This document shows, in pieces, positions 37,631-47,796 of a stretch of DNA of 64,000 bases. Below the pieces are notes generated by a model. It was given only the letters and a program-made list of their open reading frames with translations. It was not told the origin of the DNA and ran no database searches. The stretch covers positions 372,001 to 436,000 of the forward strand of contig JAACJP010000023.1 in NCBI GenBank assembly GCA_013368375.1. Direction: 5' to 3'. Source of the DNA: Tricholomella constricta. Taxonomy: Eukaryota > Basidiomycota > Agaricomycetes > Agaricales > Lyophyllaceae. The translations under genes and the position numbers were made by a program. Position 1 is the stretch's first letter. Each line of letters begins with the position of its first letter.

Positions 37631-38001
37631 AGGCCTATCCTTTAAATCAAATTTTTCGTTGACTGCATGCATAATCTATCATTTAAATAACGTTGGGACG
37701 ATATTTCTTGTGTAGAGACGCTACTGTACAGTACTAGTAATACCCGTGGATGTGGATGACATGTCGTGTGATCATGAGCTGTTGCTGGGCAACCGGGCTG
37801 GACAACGAACGTGTGGACGCGTGCTCGAAAACGCTTTAAACGCGGCACAAGGTCAGGGGCGTTCGCGTATTTGTTATTCGCGAGAATGGGCTGGAGTTCC
37901 CCTGCTCTCCCGAGTCAATTTGAATGATGTTGCAGGTCCAACGTTACCGTCATCATTCATGAGAATCTCCCTTTTCAAATTCTCCAGCCCTGCACACTCC
38001 A
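37631..38001. other. Intergenic, 371 bases
   Basis: Between two same-strand genes. AT-rich at the Sec7-PH end (TTTAAAT near 37640 and 37680), then mixed sequence with a pyrimidine-rich leader just before the 38002 start. No other feature seen. Confidence 0.5.
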
Positions 38002-39481
38002 ATGGCCGTGCTTGCTTCACGAAGGACCCAGTTTTCTTCCATTCTCGAGCTTGTCTCCTCCCAAGGCCCCGTTCTTCCTCGTCACACTGACTTCGAGAGC
38101 ATGGAGGACGTCCACGAGCTCGCCCGCTTTGCTGCCAGCAGTTCTGACTCGGTTTCCGACAGTATTTCCTCGAGGAATTCTGCCTCGTCTGCAAACCATT
38201 CATTTTATTCCCCCCTCCTACGTTCCGCCTCCTTCCAGTCCAATGCCGAATTTCGTTCCGGCCCCAGTCTCCCTCCCATACCAAATTACCTCCCCAGACG
38301 CAAGGACAAGCGATCAGGACGGTCAAAGCTGGGCCACAGTGTTGATTACCACCGCCCGGCCGACGTAGCCAACCAACGAGCCCTCCCTTCTCCGGAGCAT
38401 CCGATGCGTGCCAAATCTTTTAATGGCAATGGCAACGCGCTCCGACACAGTTTGAAGAAACCAAAGCCAGCCCCATTACCTGCTGTCGATGAATCCACGT
38501 CGTCGTCGGCCCCGCAGACAGCCCCACTACCTCTCTCGAATGGCAGCCGCTCCTCATTCAATTCAACACCGGCTACTCCACGTTCTCCCACCTTCGCGAC
38601 CAATACATCGCGTGGGGCTGACTCCCACGCCCGACGTAAGAGTTTAGATCTGGGACCTAGCATGATGCAAGCAGGAATTCGGCGCTTGAAGCGCTCTCCA
38701 TCTATGTGGACCATGCACACAGGCGACAAACCAATAACCATCAGCGCTGAAGCTCGAGACCGCCATTTTGAGAAACTTCGCGCTGAGCCCCAGCTTACTG
38801 AACAGCAGAAACTCATCGTATTGAAGCGGGCACGAAAGATTGCACAGGTGAGCTCATTAGCCGTTCTTTTCGCGCTTTCTCTTGCTAAAACATTGTTTCC
38901 TCTAGGTCTTTGGAAGTGAGGCCCCCACCGAGCTTATCCAGGGTCTTGACTATCCCCGGCGCTCCACGACAGAGCATCGCGACTCCCTGTCCACTATCAT
39001 ATCAACTGATATGTCACCATCAGTAGGTTCGACAAGGCGTCGGTCAAATTCTGCATCGTCAGCCTCAGTCGGTGAAATAACTCGACGCCCAGCCAGTATA
39101 AAGACATCATTCGATCAAGCCGAGTCCTCGTCGAGACGGCCGTCAGACATAGTGGTCACCGAGTCCGCAGAGATCTCCATCCCCTCACCCCCCCTTTCCC
39201 CGACTTCCACAACATCAGCGACGTTCCGCGAACGCCGACGCCGTGCTGCCAAGTTAACGCAGTTTTTCGGGGTCAATTATCAGGATATTTCTAAATCTAT
39301 AACTCAAACATTTGTTGTACCATCTACACCGAAGGAGGCCATCACTAGTATTGATGCACCTGTGGTGGAAGTGGACGTCAAGGTGGCTGGCCGACGCTTC
39401 TGGGGCCTTGCGGATGGCGAATTGAAAAATGCCGAAGTGGCCGACGTCATCGACAAATTGCGGGGGCTGAAGGCATCCTAG
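38002..39481 (+). CDS. Uncharacterised Ser/Arg-rich protein with two FG-type motifs
   Basis: I do not recognise a named family. Two exons (38002-38847, 38906-39481) give 473 residues. Most of the protein is Ser/Pro-rich and basic, with many RRxS-like sites (RRKSLDLGPSMMQAGIRRLK; RRRSNSASSASVGEITRRPA) suited to basophilic kinases. Two short segments share a pattern: LKRARKIAQVFGSEAPTELI at the exon junction and RRAAKLTQFFGVNYQDISKS near residue 415. The C-terminal end is better ordered (VDVKVAGRRFWGLADGELKN; ADVIDKLRGLKAS). No membrane segment or signal peptide. Start is ATG 38002, preceded by a pyrimidine-rich leader. A regulatory or scaffold role is only a guess. Confidence 0.75.
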
Positions 39482-39675
39482 CCGGTGCACAACCTACCCG
39501 TGATTTCTGTTTTACTAGTACCCTGGTCGGTGTTCGTCTCTGCTCGCGGTCTGGACCGAAATTCTACATATCATATATTTATATACCGCAAAGCTGGTAA
39601 TTTTCAAGTGCTGTCCTACTGTATTACCTCCCAATTGCAATGACTCGATGTCGCTACCTACGCCTAAATCCTCCA

Positions 39676-40338
39676 CTATTTCCGCATCAGAAGGTATACT
39701 GGGTCTCCAAGGACAATGCTTGTCATGTGTCGGAATGAGCCTGTTAGAGACATAAGCAGTCCACCGAATGACGCGTACGCGGTCCTGTCTGTAAAGTGAA
39801 AAGGAGGAACTCCGATCAGTCATAAGATGCACGTACACAATTTCCGTTGTTCCTCCATCAAACTTGTAGACCTTTAGCGTCGTTAGCAAACGCAGCGTGA
39901 TGCACAAGCGAGATTCCGACCTTTCCATACATGACATAGTCATAATCATCCTCCAGCCCTCTCCGACCCTTGCCATCTGGCCTCCACACGTCCCTCTCTT
40001 TGTCATCCGATGCATCTTCTGCGCCATCTGTGGCGTTCGCACCAGACGGCGCACCGCCACGAGCGAGGGACGAGGCCAAAGCAAGCGCGAAGCTCTCCTC
40101 CTTTTGGAGCTGGAATAGCTCGATGTTGTAATCTAATGTGAGATCCATATCGTAATTTTTGGAGTGCGCATAGAGGCGCGACACTGGAGTTGCAGTAAGG
40201 CGTGAGGTTAAGCACGAGGGAACAGCTTAAGCATCAAGCAAGTTCAATCGAACCTCGATCGAATTTTTTGCCTTCCTTGTCGATGTCATTAATCGTGAAG
40301 ATATCGTCAAAGACGATGCTGGAGGCGGCAGCGGCCAT
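39676..40338 (-). CDS. RNA polymerases I, II and III shared subunit RPB8 (RPABC3)
   Basis: RPB8 is an OB-fold subunit common to the three nuclear RNA polymerases. Exons give MAAAASSIVFDDIFTINDID, KEGKKFDR, VSRLYAHSKNYDMDLTLDYN, and EDDYDYVMYGK. Two short exons then give VYKFDGGTTEIV and TAYASFGGLLMSLTGSFRHM, ending LGDPVYLLMRK at TAG 39678-39676. The last acceptor was chosen (ACAG-ACAG|G) because only it continues the YASFGGLLM family sequence in frame. An in-frame ATG at 40374 would add 12 residues; the family N-terminus favours 40338. It shares a 97-bp divergent promoter with the next gene. Confidence 0.93.
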
Positions 40339-40435
40339 TGGGAGTTTGAGAGAGAGGACGTGACGGCGTGACATATTCACGTGCGCGATCAGTCACGGGT
40401 TCCGTGTTTGGCAGCGGCCTTGGACCGCCACAGTC
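40339..40435. promoter_or_regulatory. Divergent promoter RPB8 / hydrolase-like with CACGTG
   Basis: A 97-bp spacer between divergent start codons. CACGTG lies at 40378-40383, again near the centre. If RPB8 starts at the upstream ATG (40374) the site is still intergenic, 4 bp from that codon. Confidence 0.55.
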
Positions 40436-41181
40436 ATGATGCTGAGCTCCAAGCTGACTCGGCGGTTCTGGCAAAGCTCACGCGTTTATTCGACCATCGT
40501 CCGCTCTCCGCCACGGTCTGCCCCTAGAGAAGTGCCTACGCCCCTGGTTTTTGTCTCGGCGAAAGACTGGGACGTGACGTCTAGCAATGGGTATTATTTC
40601 CCTCAGAACGAATTTTCAACTGCCGCTTAATGAACTTTCAGAGCGACGTATTTGTCCTCTATGCTGGCTGAAAAGGGATATACATGCTTGCAAATCGATC
40701 TTGCTCTCCCAGCTGGGCCTATAACAGATTCGGCCAAGCTGATGCGCCACTTTGAGTCCAGTGAGTGTTTCAAAATTCTCTAGAAACAAAGCAATGTTTA
40801 CACCCATTCTTCCAAGGACTCGGTCAGGAAATCCGATTGTCCACCATGCCATTCCCGCCTGTGATTTTTGCAAGGTCCTCAGCGTGCTTGATCGCGCAGA
40901 CGTATATATCGTCGCACCCTGCCTCCGGTCTCTGCCTAATATCGCCCCCGCTTTCGAATGCGTCGGTACCAAAATCTCAGCTTCCAACCGACTTACCCGA
41001 ATTCAACTTTGAGCCCAAATTTCCAATTGGAATCGTGGCGACAGCGAAAGAATTAGAACTTTTTCGGGCAAATCATAGACTCGGCGATGATCCGGTAGTC
41101 GACACGATATCTGTCCCGAATGTCGAGGGTTCCGAGGCCCTTGTGGCGATCGACAAGTGGCTGGACGAGCTAGGAATATGA
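40436..41181 (+). CDS. Small alpha/beta-hydrolase-like protein, possibly mitochondrial
   Basis: Three exons (40436-40590, 40642-40760, 40817-41181) give 212 residues. The N-terminus MMLSSKLTRRFWQSSRVYST is basic and hydroxylated with no acids, as in a mitochondrial presequence. The body has alternating strands and helices of an alpha/beta-hydrolase fold: PLVFVSAKDWDVTSSNGATY, LSSMLAEKGYTCLQIDL, PPVIFARSSACLIAQTYISS, SGLCLISPPL, and FPIGIVATAKELELFRANHR, ending ALVAIDKWLDELGI. The expected nucleophile elbow (G-x-S-x-G) is not obvious; ARSSACLIA occupies its place. It may therefore be a non-catalytic relative. Substrate unknown. It converges on Mmm1 with a 174-bp gap. Confidence 0.75.
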
Positions 41182-41355
41182 CAGAACCGAACGCGTGAAC
41201 ATTCCGAGCATGTCGCTCCAGCATGATTATAACGTCCATTTCAATAATATACACATTATCTTCGATATATATAAGGTTAGGATAAGAAGGATCTGGGAAA
41301 GGATGATCAGTATTCTTGACTGGAAAGTCGGGTGGAATATGAACATACATCGATG

Positions 41356-42508
41356 TTATGAAAACTGATCTTCTTTGGGTTCTTTTTTCACTTGTTCGCG
41401 CACTTCCGACAGACTCGCCAAGCCGGGAAGTACTACCTTCCACGTTCCGCGTGCAGCGAGTATGCGGCGAACTTGGTGCTGGATGAGTTCGTGCAGCTTT
41501 GGGACATTGGCCAGTTTTGCACGACTTCCCATGAGTGATGTCGTTGTGAGGTCAAGCGTGAACTCGGGTGAGATACTGAAGGTGAGCACTGGAGCTGGGG
41601 AAGCTGGTGCCGGGGGTATTATGTTGATCTGGAGCGAGAGCTCATTTCATCAAGGAACAGTAACTGTCGAGCTCATGGAAACTCACAGAGGATTTAAATT
41701 GCGACAACGAAATGGTTAGTGAAACTGGAAGTCGGGCGAAGGACGTCATGGGGTAGTTGAAAAGATACGAGGTCGAGAGTGAGATAGATACTGTGTCTGT
41801 GTATGTGGTATCAAAGTCGATTTCCTGGTTGGGTTGTAAGGTCAGTGTCTGAGTGCAAGAATGTCCTGAGTGAACGCACGGTCAGAGGTTTGGATGATCC
41901 TTGTTCGTTTAAGCGCGCGTTATAGAGCCGTGGTGCTGAAACCCCAAGGTCCACCGAATGAATTTTGATGTGGTCCTACAGATGGTATTTTAATGCGACG
42001 AGGTGCATGAAATAGCCGAAAGCGTACGATGAAACCGGCAGGTCGTATCCTGTTTGCGTAGTTCTCTATTCGCTGTCGCGCAATTTCATCACCCTCGGGA
42101 CCAGGCAAATCGTCTCGTAGCTTGGAGCGATAGACATCGACAACCTAGTTACGCGTAAGAGCCGGCTACGAGGAGTCTGAGAACCTGGCTTGCCTGGCGC
42201 GATAGCGTATTGAACCACTCGGCGGGCTCGTGTCGGTCGTCACACAGCACGTTTTTGACTTCCTGCAGCTCAGGTTTCTGGGCACGTAGAGTGAAGTTGT
42301 TATCTGCTCGAGCTTGGTAGGAGGACGTCTCGAAGGGGTTGTGGGTGGTATCAAGAAAGATGTATTTGAGGATGAGACCGAGGAGGACGATGACGGAAAG
42401 CTGGCCGAGAACGAGGCCCTGAGTGAAGGTAGGCTCGAGGGAGAAGATGTAGTTTGCGCCCATTGCGGTCGCGATGAACAGAGCGAGCGTCGAGGATATC
42501 GTTGCCAT
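41356..42508 (-). CDS. Mmm1, ERMES complex ER-anchored lipid-transfer subunit
   Basis: Mmm1 sits in the ER membrane and, with Mdm10, Mdm12 and Mdm34, tethers ER to mitochondria and carries phospholipids through its SMP domain. The N-terminus is a membrane anchor (ISSTLALFIATAMGANYIFS; FTQGLVLGQLSVIVLLGLIL). The SMP domain follows: CDDRHEPAEWFNTLSRQA, VVDVYRSKLRDDLPGPEGDE, RQRIENYANRIRPAGFI, DHIKIHSVDLGVSAPRLYNA. The end is RAKLANVPKLHELIQHQVRR and KVVLPGLASLSEVREQVKKE before TAA 41358-41356. Start is placed at ATG 42508 by the family N-terminus; an in-frame ATG at 42589 would add 27 residues and leave only 14 bp to the divergent gene. At least six exons. Confidence 0.88.
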
Positions 42509-42603
42509 TCGAAATTTACCGCATGATTTCAGCGAGGACACGGCACGTGATCCGGGGATGATGAGACGCGACAAACCCGCCAACGGCATCCGCGCCGACT
42601 CGG
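42509..42603. promoter_or_regulatory. Divergent promoter Mmm1 / TTL-like with CACGTG
   Basis: A 95-bp spacer between divergent starts with CACGTG at 42544-42549, near its middle. If Mmm1 used the alternative ATG at 42589, the site would be inside its coding sequence. Confidence 0.5.
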
Positions 42604-44138
42604 ATGCTTTCGTCGTCACGTCTCCAGGACGTCTGCCTCGTCTCCTGGCCCTCCGCCCCCCTCACTGAACGCCTTGTCCGCAACGCTCTCAGCCCCTTGC
42701 ATATACCAATCACAGTATCAACCTCAACCCCACATTCAAAACTCATCCAATGGTCGTCCTACGATCACATCGACCATGAACTGACTCATCTTCATCGCCA
42801 GGACGTTCTGGCATCGAGCTATACTTTCAGGAAAGCTCTCATACGCAAACATTTTCTCTCGCGATGCCTTCATTCGTATCTCACAAAACATCCAACATCA
42901 CTGTTGAAGGCCGCCTCCCCAAAATCATTCGAAGTCGAGATTTCCTTCGCTGATGAATTGGACGAAATGTGGACTGATGATCTATGGGATCTCGGTGAAG
43001 CCCTTGAATCATCCCAGTCGTGGTGGATTCTCAAACCGTCAGTAAACAAATGATCTTGCACCTCGAAAAATAGGAATCATATCACATTCTCAGTGGGATG
43101 TCTGATCGCGGAATGGGTATCAGGCTATTCAACAGCAAGGTTTCTTTGCAGGCGATCTTTGAAGAGTTCGAACTTTCCGACTCCGAGGACGATGGCGATG
43201 CTCAAGGCGATGGCGGCACCGCGGTTGTTACCTCGCAGCTTCGTCACTTTGTGATACAGGTAGATGAATGCTGCTTGCCATAATATTTACCACTTTACAC
43301 GTTTCTTACCTGCAGGAATATATTTCTAATCCCTTGTTAATGGACCCCTCTGAAGTACCTATCGATGGTTCCCCAAAACCTAGCGAACTGCATGGTCGAA
43401 AAGTCAGCCTAATTACTCTCCAAAACACATGGGCCTGACAGTGACGCGCGCAGTTCCATCTTAGAGCATACTGCGTCGCATCGGGAGCGCTCCAAGTCTA
43501 CCTATACGATCGGATCCTCGCCTTGTTTTCTTCAGTCCCGTATGCGGATCCTGTTGAGAACGAAGAGGATGGCCCCATTGACCTGACGCCACACCTAACA
43601 AACACCTCTCTGCAGGCCCATAAAGGAGAAGAGGGTGTCCGCTTGTTTGACGAATTGATTGGCTGTCAAATCTTATCTTCCTCCGTGTCTGCAACTTTCA
43701 CAGCGGAAGACTATACGGAAATTATATCCCAGATAGTCGATATCCTTGGGGCAACGTTCAAAGCTGCTCTGGAGAATCCTGTTCATTTCCAGGTGTGCGC
43801 TGATTCATGATGCGCAGATGTGTCGCAAAACTAATTCTCTTCAGCCCTTGCCCAACGCGTTTGAACTCTATGGGATCGATTTTCTGGTTGCGTATACGGC
43901 GGCCCCGCTGCCTGGTATTTCCAAGTACCAGGTAAAACTGCTCGAAATCAATGCCGAGCCCGCCATCGAGCTTACCGGTCTGAGGTTGACATGGATCTTA
44001 GAGGATCTATTTGTATCGATTAGGAAGGTGTGCGTAGACCCTTTTTTAAAGCAGGAACAGGAGGAGGTCAAGTGGGCAGTAGGGCAAGCGCGCCACCACT
44101 TGATAAAAGCACTGGCTCAAAGGATTAGAGGAACGTGA
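42604..44138 (+). CDS. Tubulin-tyrosine-ligase family protein (TTL domain, Pby1-like)
   Basis: TTL-domain enzymes are ATP-grasp ligases that add amino acids to tubulin or other proteins; fungal members such as Pby1 are poorly defined. Exons join as MLSSSRLQDVCLVSWPSAPL, DVLASSYTFRKALIRKHFLS, SLLKAASPKSFEVEISFADE, SSQSWWILKP, then GMSDRGMGIRLFNS, which carries the ATP-binding KP and G-rich loop. Next come LRHFVIQEYISNPLL and GRKFHLRAYCVASGALQVYL, matching the FHLR motif of TTL ligases. The metal-binding end is ELYGIDFLVAYTAAPL and YQVKLLEINAEPAIELTG, with the ExNxxP-like pattern intact. Stop TGA 44136-44138. The next gene starts only 54 bp downstream on the same strand. Confidence 0.87.
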
Positions 44139-44159
44139 ACTGATTACTAGAGTACAATC

Positions 44160-44177
44160 TGTGACATGTGCGTCACA
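44160..44177. promoter_or_regulatory. Inverted repeat between TTL-like stop and CDK start
   Basis: TGTGAC and GTCACA form a perfect 6-bp inverted repeat with a 6-nt spacer that contains an ATG (44166). It is 21 bp after the TTL-like stop and 15 bp before the CDK ATG at 44193. It could be a protein site or a small hairpin; function inferred. Confidence 0.35.
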
Positions 44178-44192
44178 AAAAGTCCGTTGTTC

Positions 44193-45679
44193 ATGTCGGA
44201 CGCGACGCCCACCCGAAAACGCTCAAAATGGGACGGCGACGACGACGAAGACGGCGGCGCAAACTTTAGAGTGCCGCCGCCCAAGCGTCGTCCTAAATTG
44301 AGGCAATCCACCAAGGCCGTCGACTCGCCTCCAGAGAAAGCCGTTCCATCTGCCTCTACTCGCCCTAACCACAGTATCTATGTTCCACCGAGAACACGCC
44401 ATCCACCTATTCTTCCCGCACGCTCCGTATACTGCTACGAACGTCTAAATCAAATCGAAGAGGGGTCTTACGGCGTCGTTTACCGCGCACGCGACAAACA
44501 ATCTGGTGACATCGTGGCTCTGAAGAAACTCAAGCTGGATGAGGAAAAGAACGGATTTCCAATCACGGCCCTGAGGGAAGTCTATGCGCTCATGTCTTGT
44601 CGGCATGAAAACGTCGTGGGGATCCGAGAGGTGGTGGTTGGCGATACTTTAACTCAGTGCGTGCTCGCTCACTTCACGGCAACGACATTGTGCCCACTGC
44701 TTGCTTGTAAAAAAGAGTCTTCGTTGTTATGGACTTCATAGAGCACGACCTTAAATCCCTCCTCACTGTCATGCCGTCACCATTCTTACAATCCGAGACC
44801 AAGACCCTCATGCTCCAGCTGCTGTCCGCAGTGGGCCATTGTCATTCAAACTGGATATTGCATCGCGACCTGAAAACTAGCAACCTGCTGATGAACAACC
44901 GAGGCACCATCAAGGTCGCAGACTTTGGCCTGGCGCGGCGGTACGGCGATCCAGTGGGTGTTGGAGGACTGACACAGCTCGTGGTGACATTATGGTATCG
45001 GTAGGTGTTCTACATTGCCTGCATTGCACTGGCGGGTCCCTAGCACTATCGCCTAGGGCTCCCGAAATTCTGCTTGGTGCCTCGACGTACTCCACAGCAA
45101 TCGATATGTGGTCCGTGGGGTGCATCTTTGCCGAACTCCTCCTCAAGGAACCACTTTTCCAAGCAAAAGGGGAGATTGAGCTCCTTTCTATGATCTTCCA
45201 GCTTCTGGGACCACCGACGCACGGTTCATGGCCAGAATACTCATTGCTTCCGCTTGCGAAGACCCTCACGTTACCGTCGCCACAACCACACCAGTTTCGA
45301 CAGAAGTTCCAGTACATGACAACAGCAGGGATCGACTTACTAATGTCGTTGCTAACGTACGACCCCGCACGTCGAATAACGGCTGAAGAGGCTCTCCAGC
45401 ATCCCTATTTTACGTCCGTCTTCATAAGCCATCATCAATATAACCGTGTCTCCGGACTTACACTTTTCGAAATAGAGAATCTCCGCTACCAAAGCACCCC
45501 GACCTATTTGGATCATTCCCCTCTGCGGCAGCGGGAGAAAAGTACGTGGCCTTGGATGTAATTACCATGTCCCAATCTCGATTTTGTGATGCAGGCCCCG
45601 CCGCAAGCCTTTCGACAGCCCTTCTGCCCCGGCGAGAGCAGCAGATTACAAGCTGCTTATGGATTTCGACATCCCATAA
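44193..45679 (+). CDS. CDK10/CDK11-type cyclin-dependent kinase
   Basis: A Ser/Thr kinase of the CDC2-related group linked to transcription and splicing. A basic N-terminus ([20 protein letters not shown]) precedes the kinase. The glycine loop is [15 protein letters not shown], the catalytic Lys is in [14 protein letters not shown], and the C-helix is [13 protein letters not shown] (a PITALRE variant). Then come [66 protein letters not shown] (split by an intron at Arg), and [20 protein letters not shown]. The tail is [20 protein letters not shown] and [10 protein letters not shown], reached by splicing at 45594. All kinase motifs are intact. Start is taken as ATG 44193; ATG 44166 (adds 9 residues) is the alternative. 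Confidence 0.9.
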
Positions 45680-45847
45680 GCACAGCCTTCTTTACGTTTA
45701 ATGTATACACCCGACCTTTTATGCCGCCAGGCGTCGTGTACAGGTTGTCCAGATATATATACTCCATTAAAAAGAGAGAGATAAAACAAATCCTAAAACC
45801 CAGCCTCGATAGATGGTCTACAAATGGTGCACGCGGTGCATCTAGCG

Positions 45848-47631
45848 TTACTCGTCGTCTTCGAATTTCGAGAGCTGCTGCCGCATTTTCTGGAATCGCG
45901 TTCGAGTCCGTCCCATTTCTCCGCACTTGTCGTAGTACTCCTGGACCTCTTCCACGGTAAATCTAAATTCTTTGGCAATGTCGCGTATGCCCTGATCAAT
46001 GACGTGAATGTTTGCAATGGCCACGAGTGTTTGGGGGGTCAGTTCTGCTGGTTGCATCGCCGAAGCGGACGGGCCAGGTTCACTGTTGACGAGAGGTCAG
46101 CCTATATCCTGAATCAACATCGCAAGAAACCTCACTCGGTTCTGGCTCTCTTTTGTCTGTTTTGCCCTTCAGGCTCCTCGCTCGACTTTCTCTTGGCCCA
46201 AGCCGGAGGCTCGGAGTCACCTATCCTCACCATCCATTCGCTGCTCTCCTCATCCATCTCCTCCTCGGCAGGGCTCCTTCGCACGGAACCACGATCTAGA
46301 GGTGGAGCACCGGACGGCGGTAGCTGAGGGAACATCTGCATCCCGGCAAGTCCTTGAAGTTCCTGGTGCATCCCCATCCCAGGCATGACCGCCATTTGCA
46401 TTCCGGCCTCAGCCAAGTCGTCCATGGCAGCTTGCGCATCAAGAATTTTCGCGCGCTTCTTGCGGGTGCGTTTGGGCTTCGCTTCCGCCTGACGGACGTA
46501 GCCGTATTGACCTTTCTCCCCTGGCACGGGCTTCTTGCGGTCGACAATGCTGGCGATCATCGCGTCAAGACGCGCTGCGTTTTTCTTGTATCGTTCCCGC
46601 CAGGACTGCCATGTGTGGCGAGATACCCACGCGTATTCAGGATCATTGCTCTAAAGATCTACTTCATTAGACGAGTTCCAGATCAACGGACGCTTAGACG
46701 CACGAGTTCGCAGAGCTGCTGGTAAAGCCGATTTCCTGTTCGCCCACCAGTTTCTTTATACGGGATCTTTGCAGCTATCCAATCGCACAGGTGCTCCTCA
46801 TCTTCATCTGTAAATTGTGTTCTCCTGGAAAGATGTTCAATGGCTATTGCTCGTAATGGAATATAAATCATACTCTTCGCCTGGGCGTCGACCTCCGGGA
46901 TTCTTGTAGACAAGAGGAGTGTATACAACCGACCCCCTCTCAATACACTTTTTTACCCACAAATAAGACTCAATAAACTTGTCCGGTACGCCTTGGTAAG
47001 TCTTGACAAGGTGGCCGAAGACCTCCGTGTGCGGGTCGGCGAGGATGACACGAGCAGACTGCGCTGACGCATGAGGATCGCCACCGGAGTGCTATCAAAA
47101 GATATCAGAACCGCTCAACACGAAAGAAGTTAGTCTGATCAATGCACCATAATACGTTGGCTGAGCGCGCTTCGGGCGTTAACATTAGCGATGCTGGAAT
47201 GGATATGCATGCCGATCGGCGCCCCATTTTCAACAAATATCTGCTTCAAGAGCATTCCCGCTATCTTACACGCCTCCACATATGTATATGGAACAAAGTG
47301 TCTTTCTGGCCTGTCTGTGCTTGTCCAGCAGAGTCGGAGGCGCTCTTCTTCGGCGGTGCCAGGTTGTACGAGAATATATCCTTGACGAGGAACCTTCGCT
47401 TCTACCCGCCCACCGAGTGACTGGTTCCGATGGTTATATGGGAAACACGTGGAAGAAATGGGCAGCAAGCAGCACTTACGGTGATCGTTTCGCAGAGCTC
47501 GGCTTGGATTGCCTGGGACAGGTCTTTCTGCACAAAAAATTTGACGGCAAGGCCATTGGCGTCTTGAAATACGGGCTAAGGTTATGTTTGTGAGATTTAT
47601 GTAGCGGATATGGAGGCAGAGAAACTACCAT
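45848..47631 (-). CDS. Rap1, telomere/shelterin protein (BRCT-like, Myb)
   Basis: Rap1 acts at telomeres, in most fungi and animals recruited by a TRF/Taz1-type protein. The N-terminal BRCT-like region reads PVFQDANGLAVKFFVQKDLS, QAIQAELCETI, GGRVEAKVPRQGYILVQPGT and FVPYTYVEACKIAGMLL. Next is a Rap1 Myb domain: RRTQFTDEDEEHLCDWIAAK, GGRTGNRLYQQLCEL, and after an intron NDPEYAWVSRHTWQSWRERY. A basic linker (KPKRTRKKRAK) and Met/Gln-rich and acidic stretches follow. The C-terminus is helical (NIHVIDQGIRDIAKEFRFTV; EEVQEYYDKCGEMG), ending FEDDE. An in-frame TAG precedes PVFQD, so a short 5' exon is needed; the best is ATG alone at 47631-47629. Start confidence is moderate. Confidence 0.88.
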
Positions 47632-47726
47632 TGATTGAGCTGGTCAGAGCAACGAGCCCCGAGTTTAAGGTTGAGGCTAAGGTGTCGATTAGGGTCCCGA
47701 TGACCAAGGGTTATGGTTTAAGGCAA

Positions 47727-47732
47727 CACGTG
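47727..47732. promoter_or_regulatory. CACGTG in Rap1 upstream region
   Basis: E-box palindrome 96 bp upstream of the proposed Rap1 ATG, in the 165-bp gap after the D-2-hydroxyacid dehydrogenase stop. Function is inferred from position. Confidence 0.4.
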
Positions 47733-47796
47733 ATCTAAACAATATTAGTTGTGCGTTCATGTATACATGGGTGCTATATCAATGATTATATACTGT

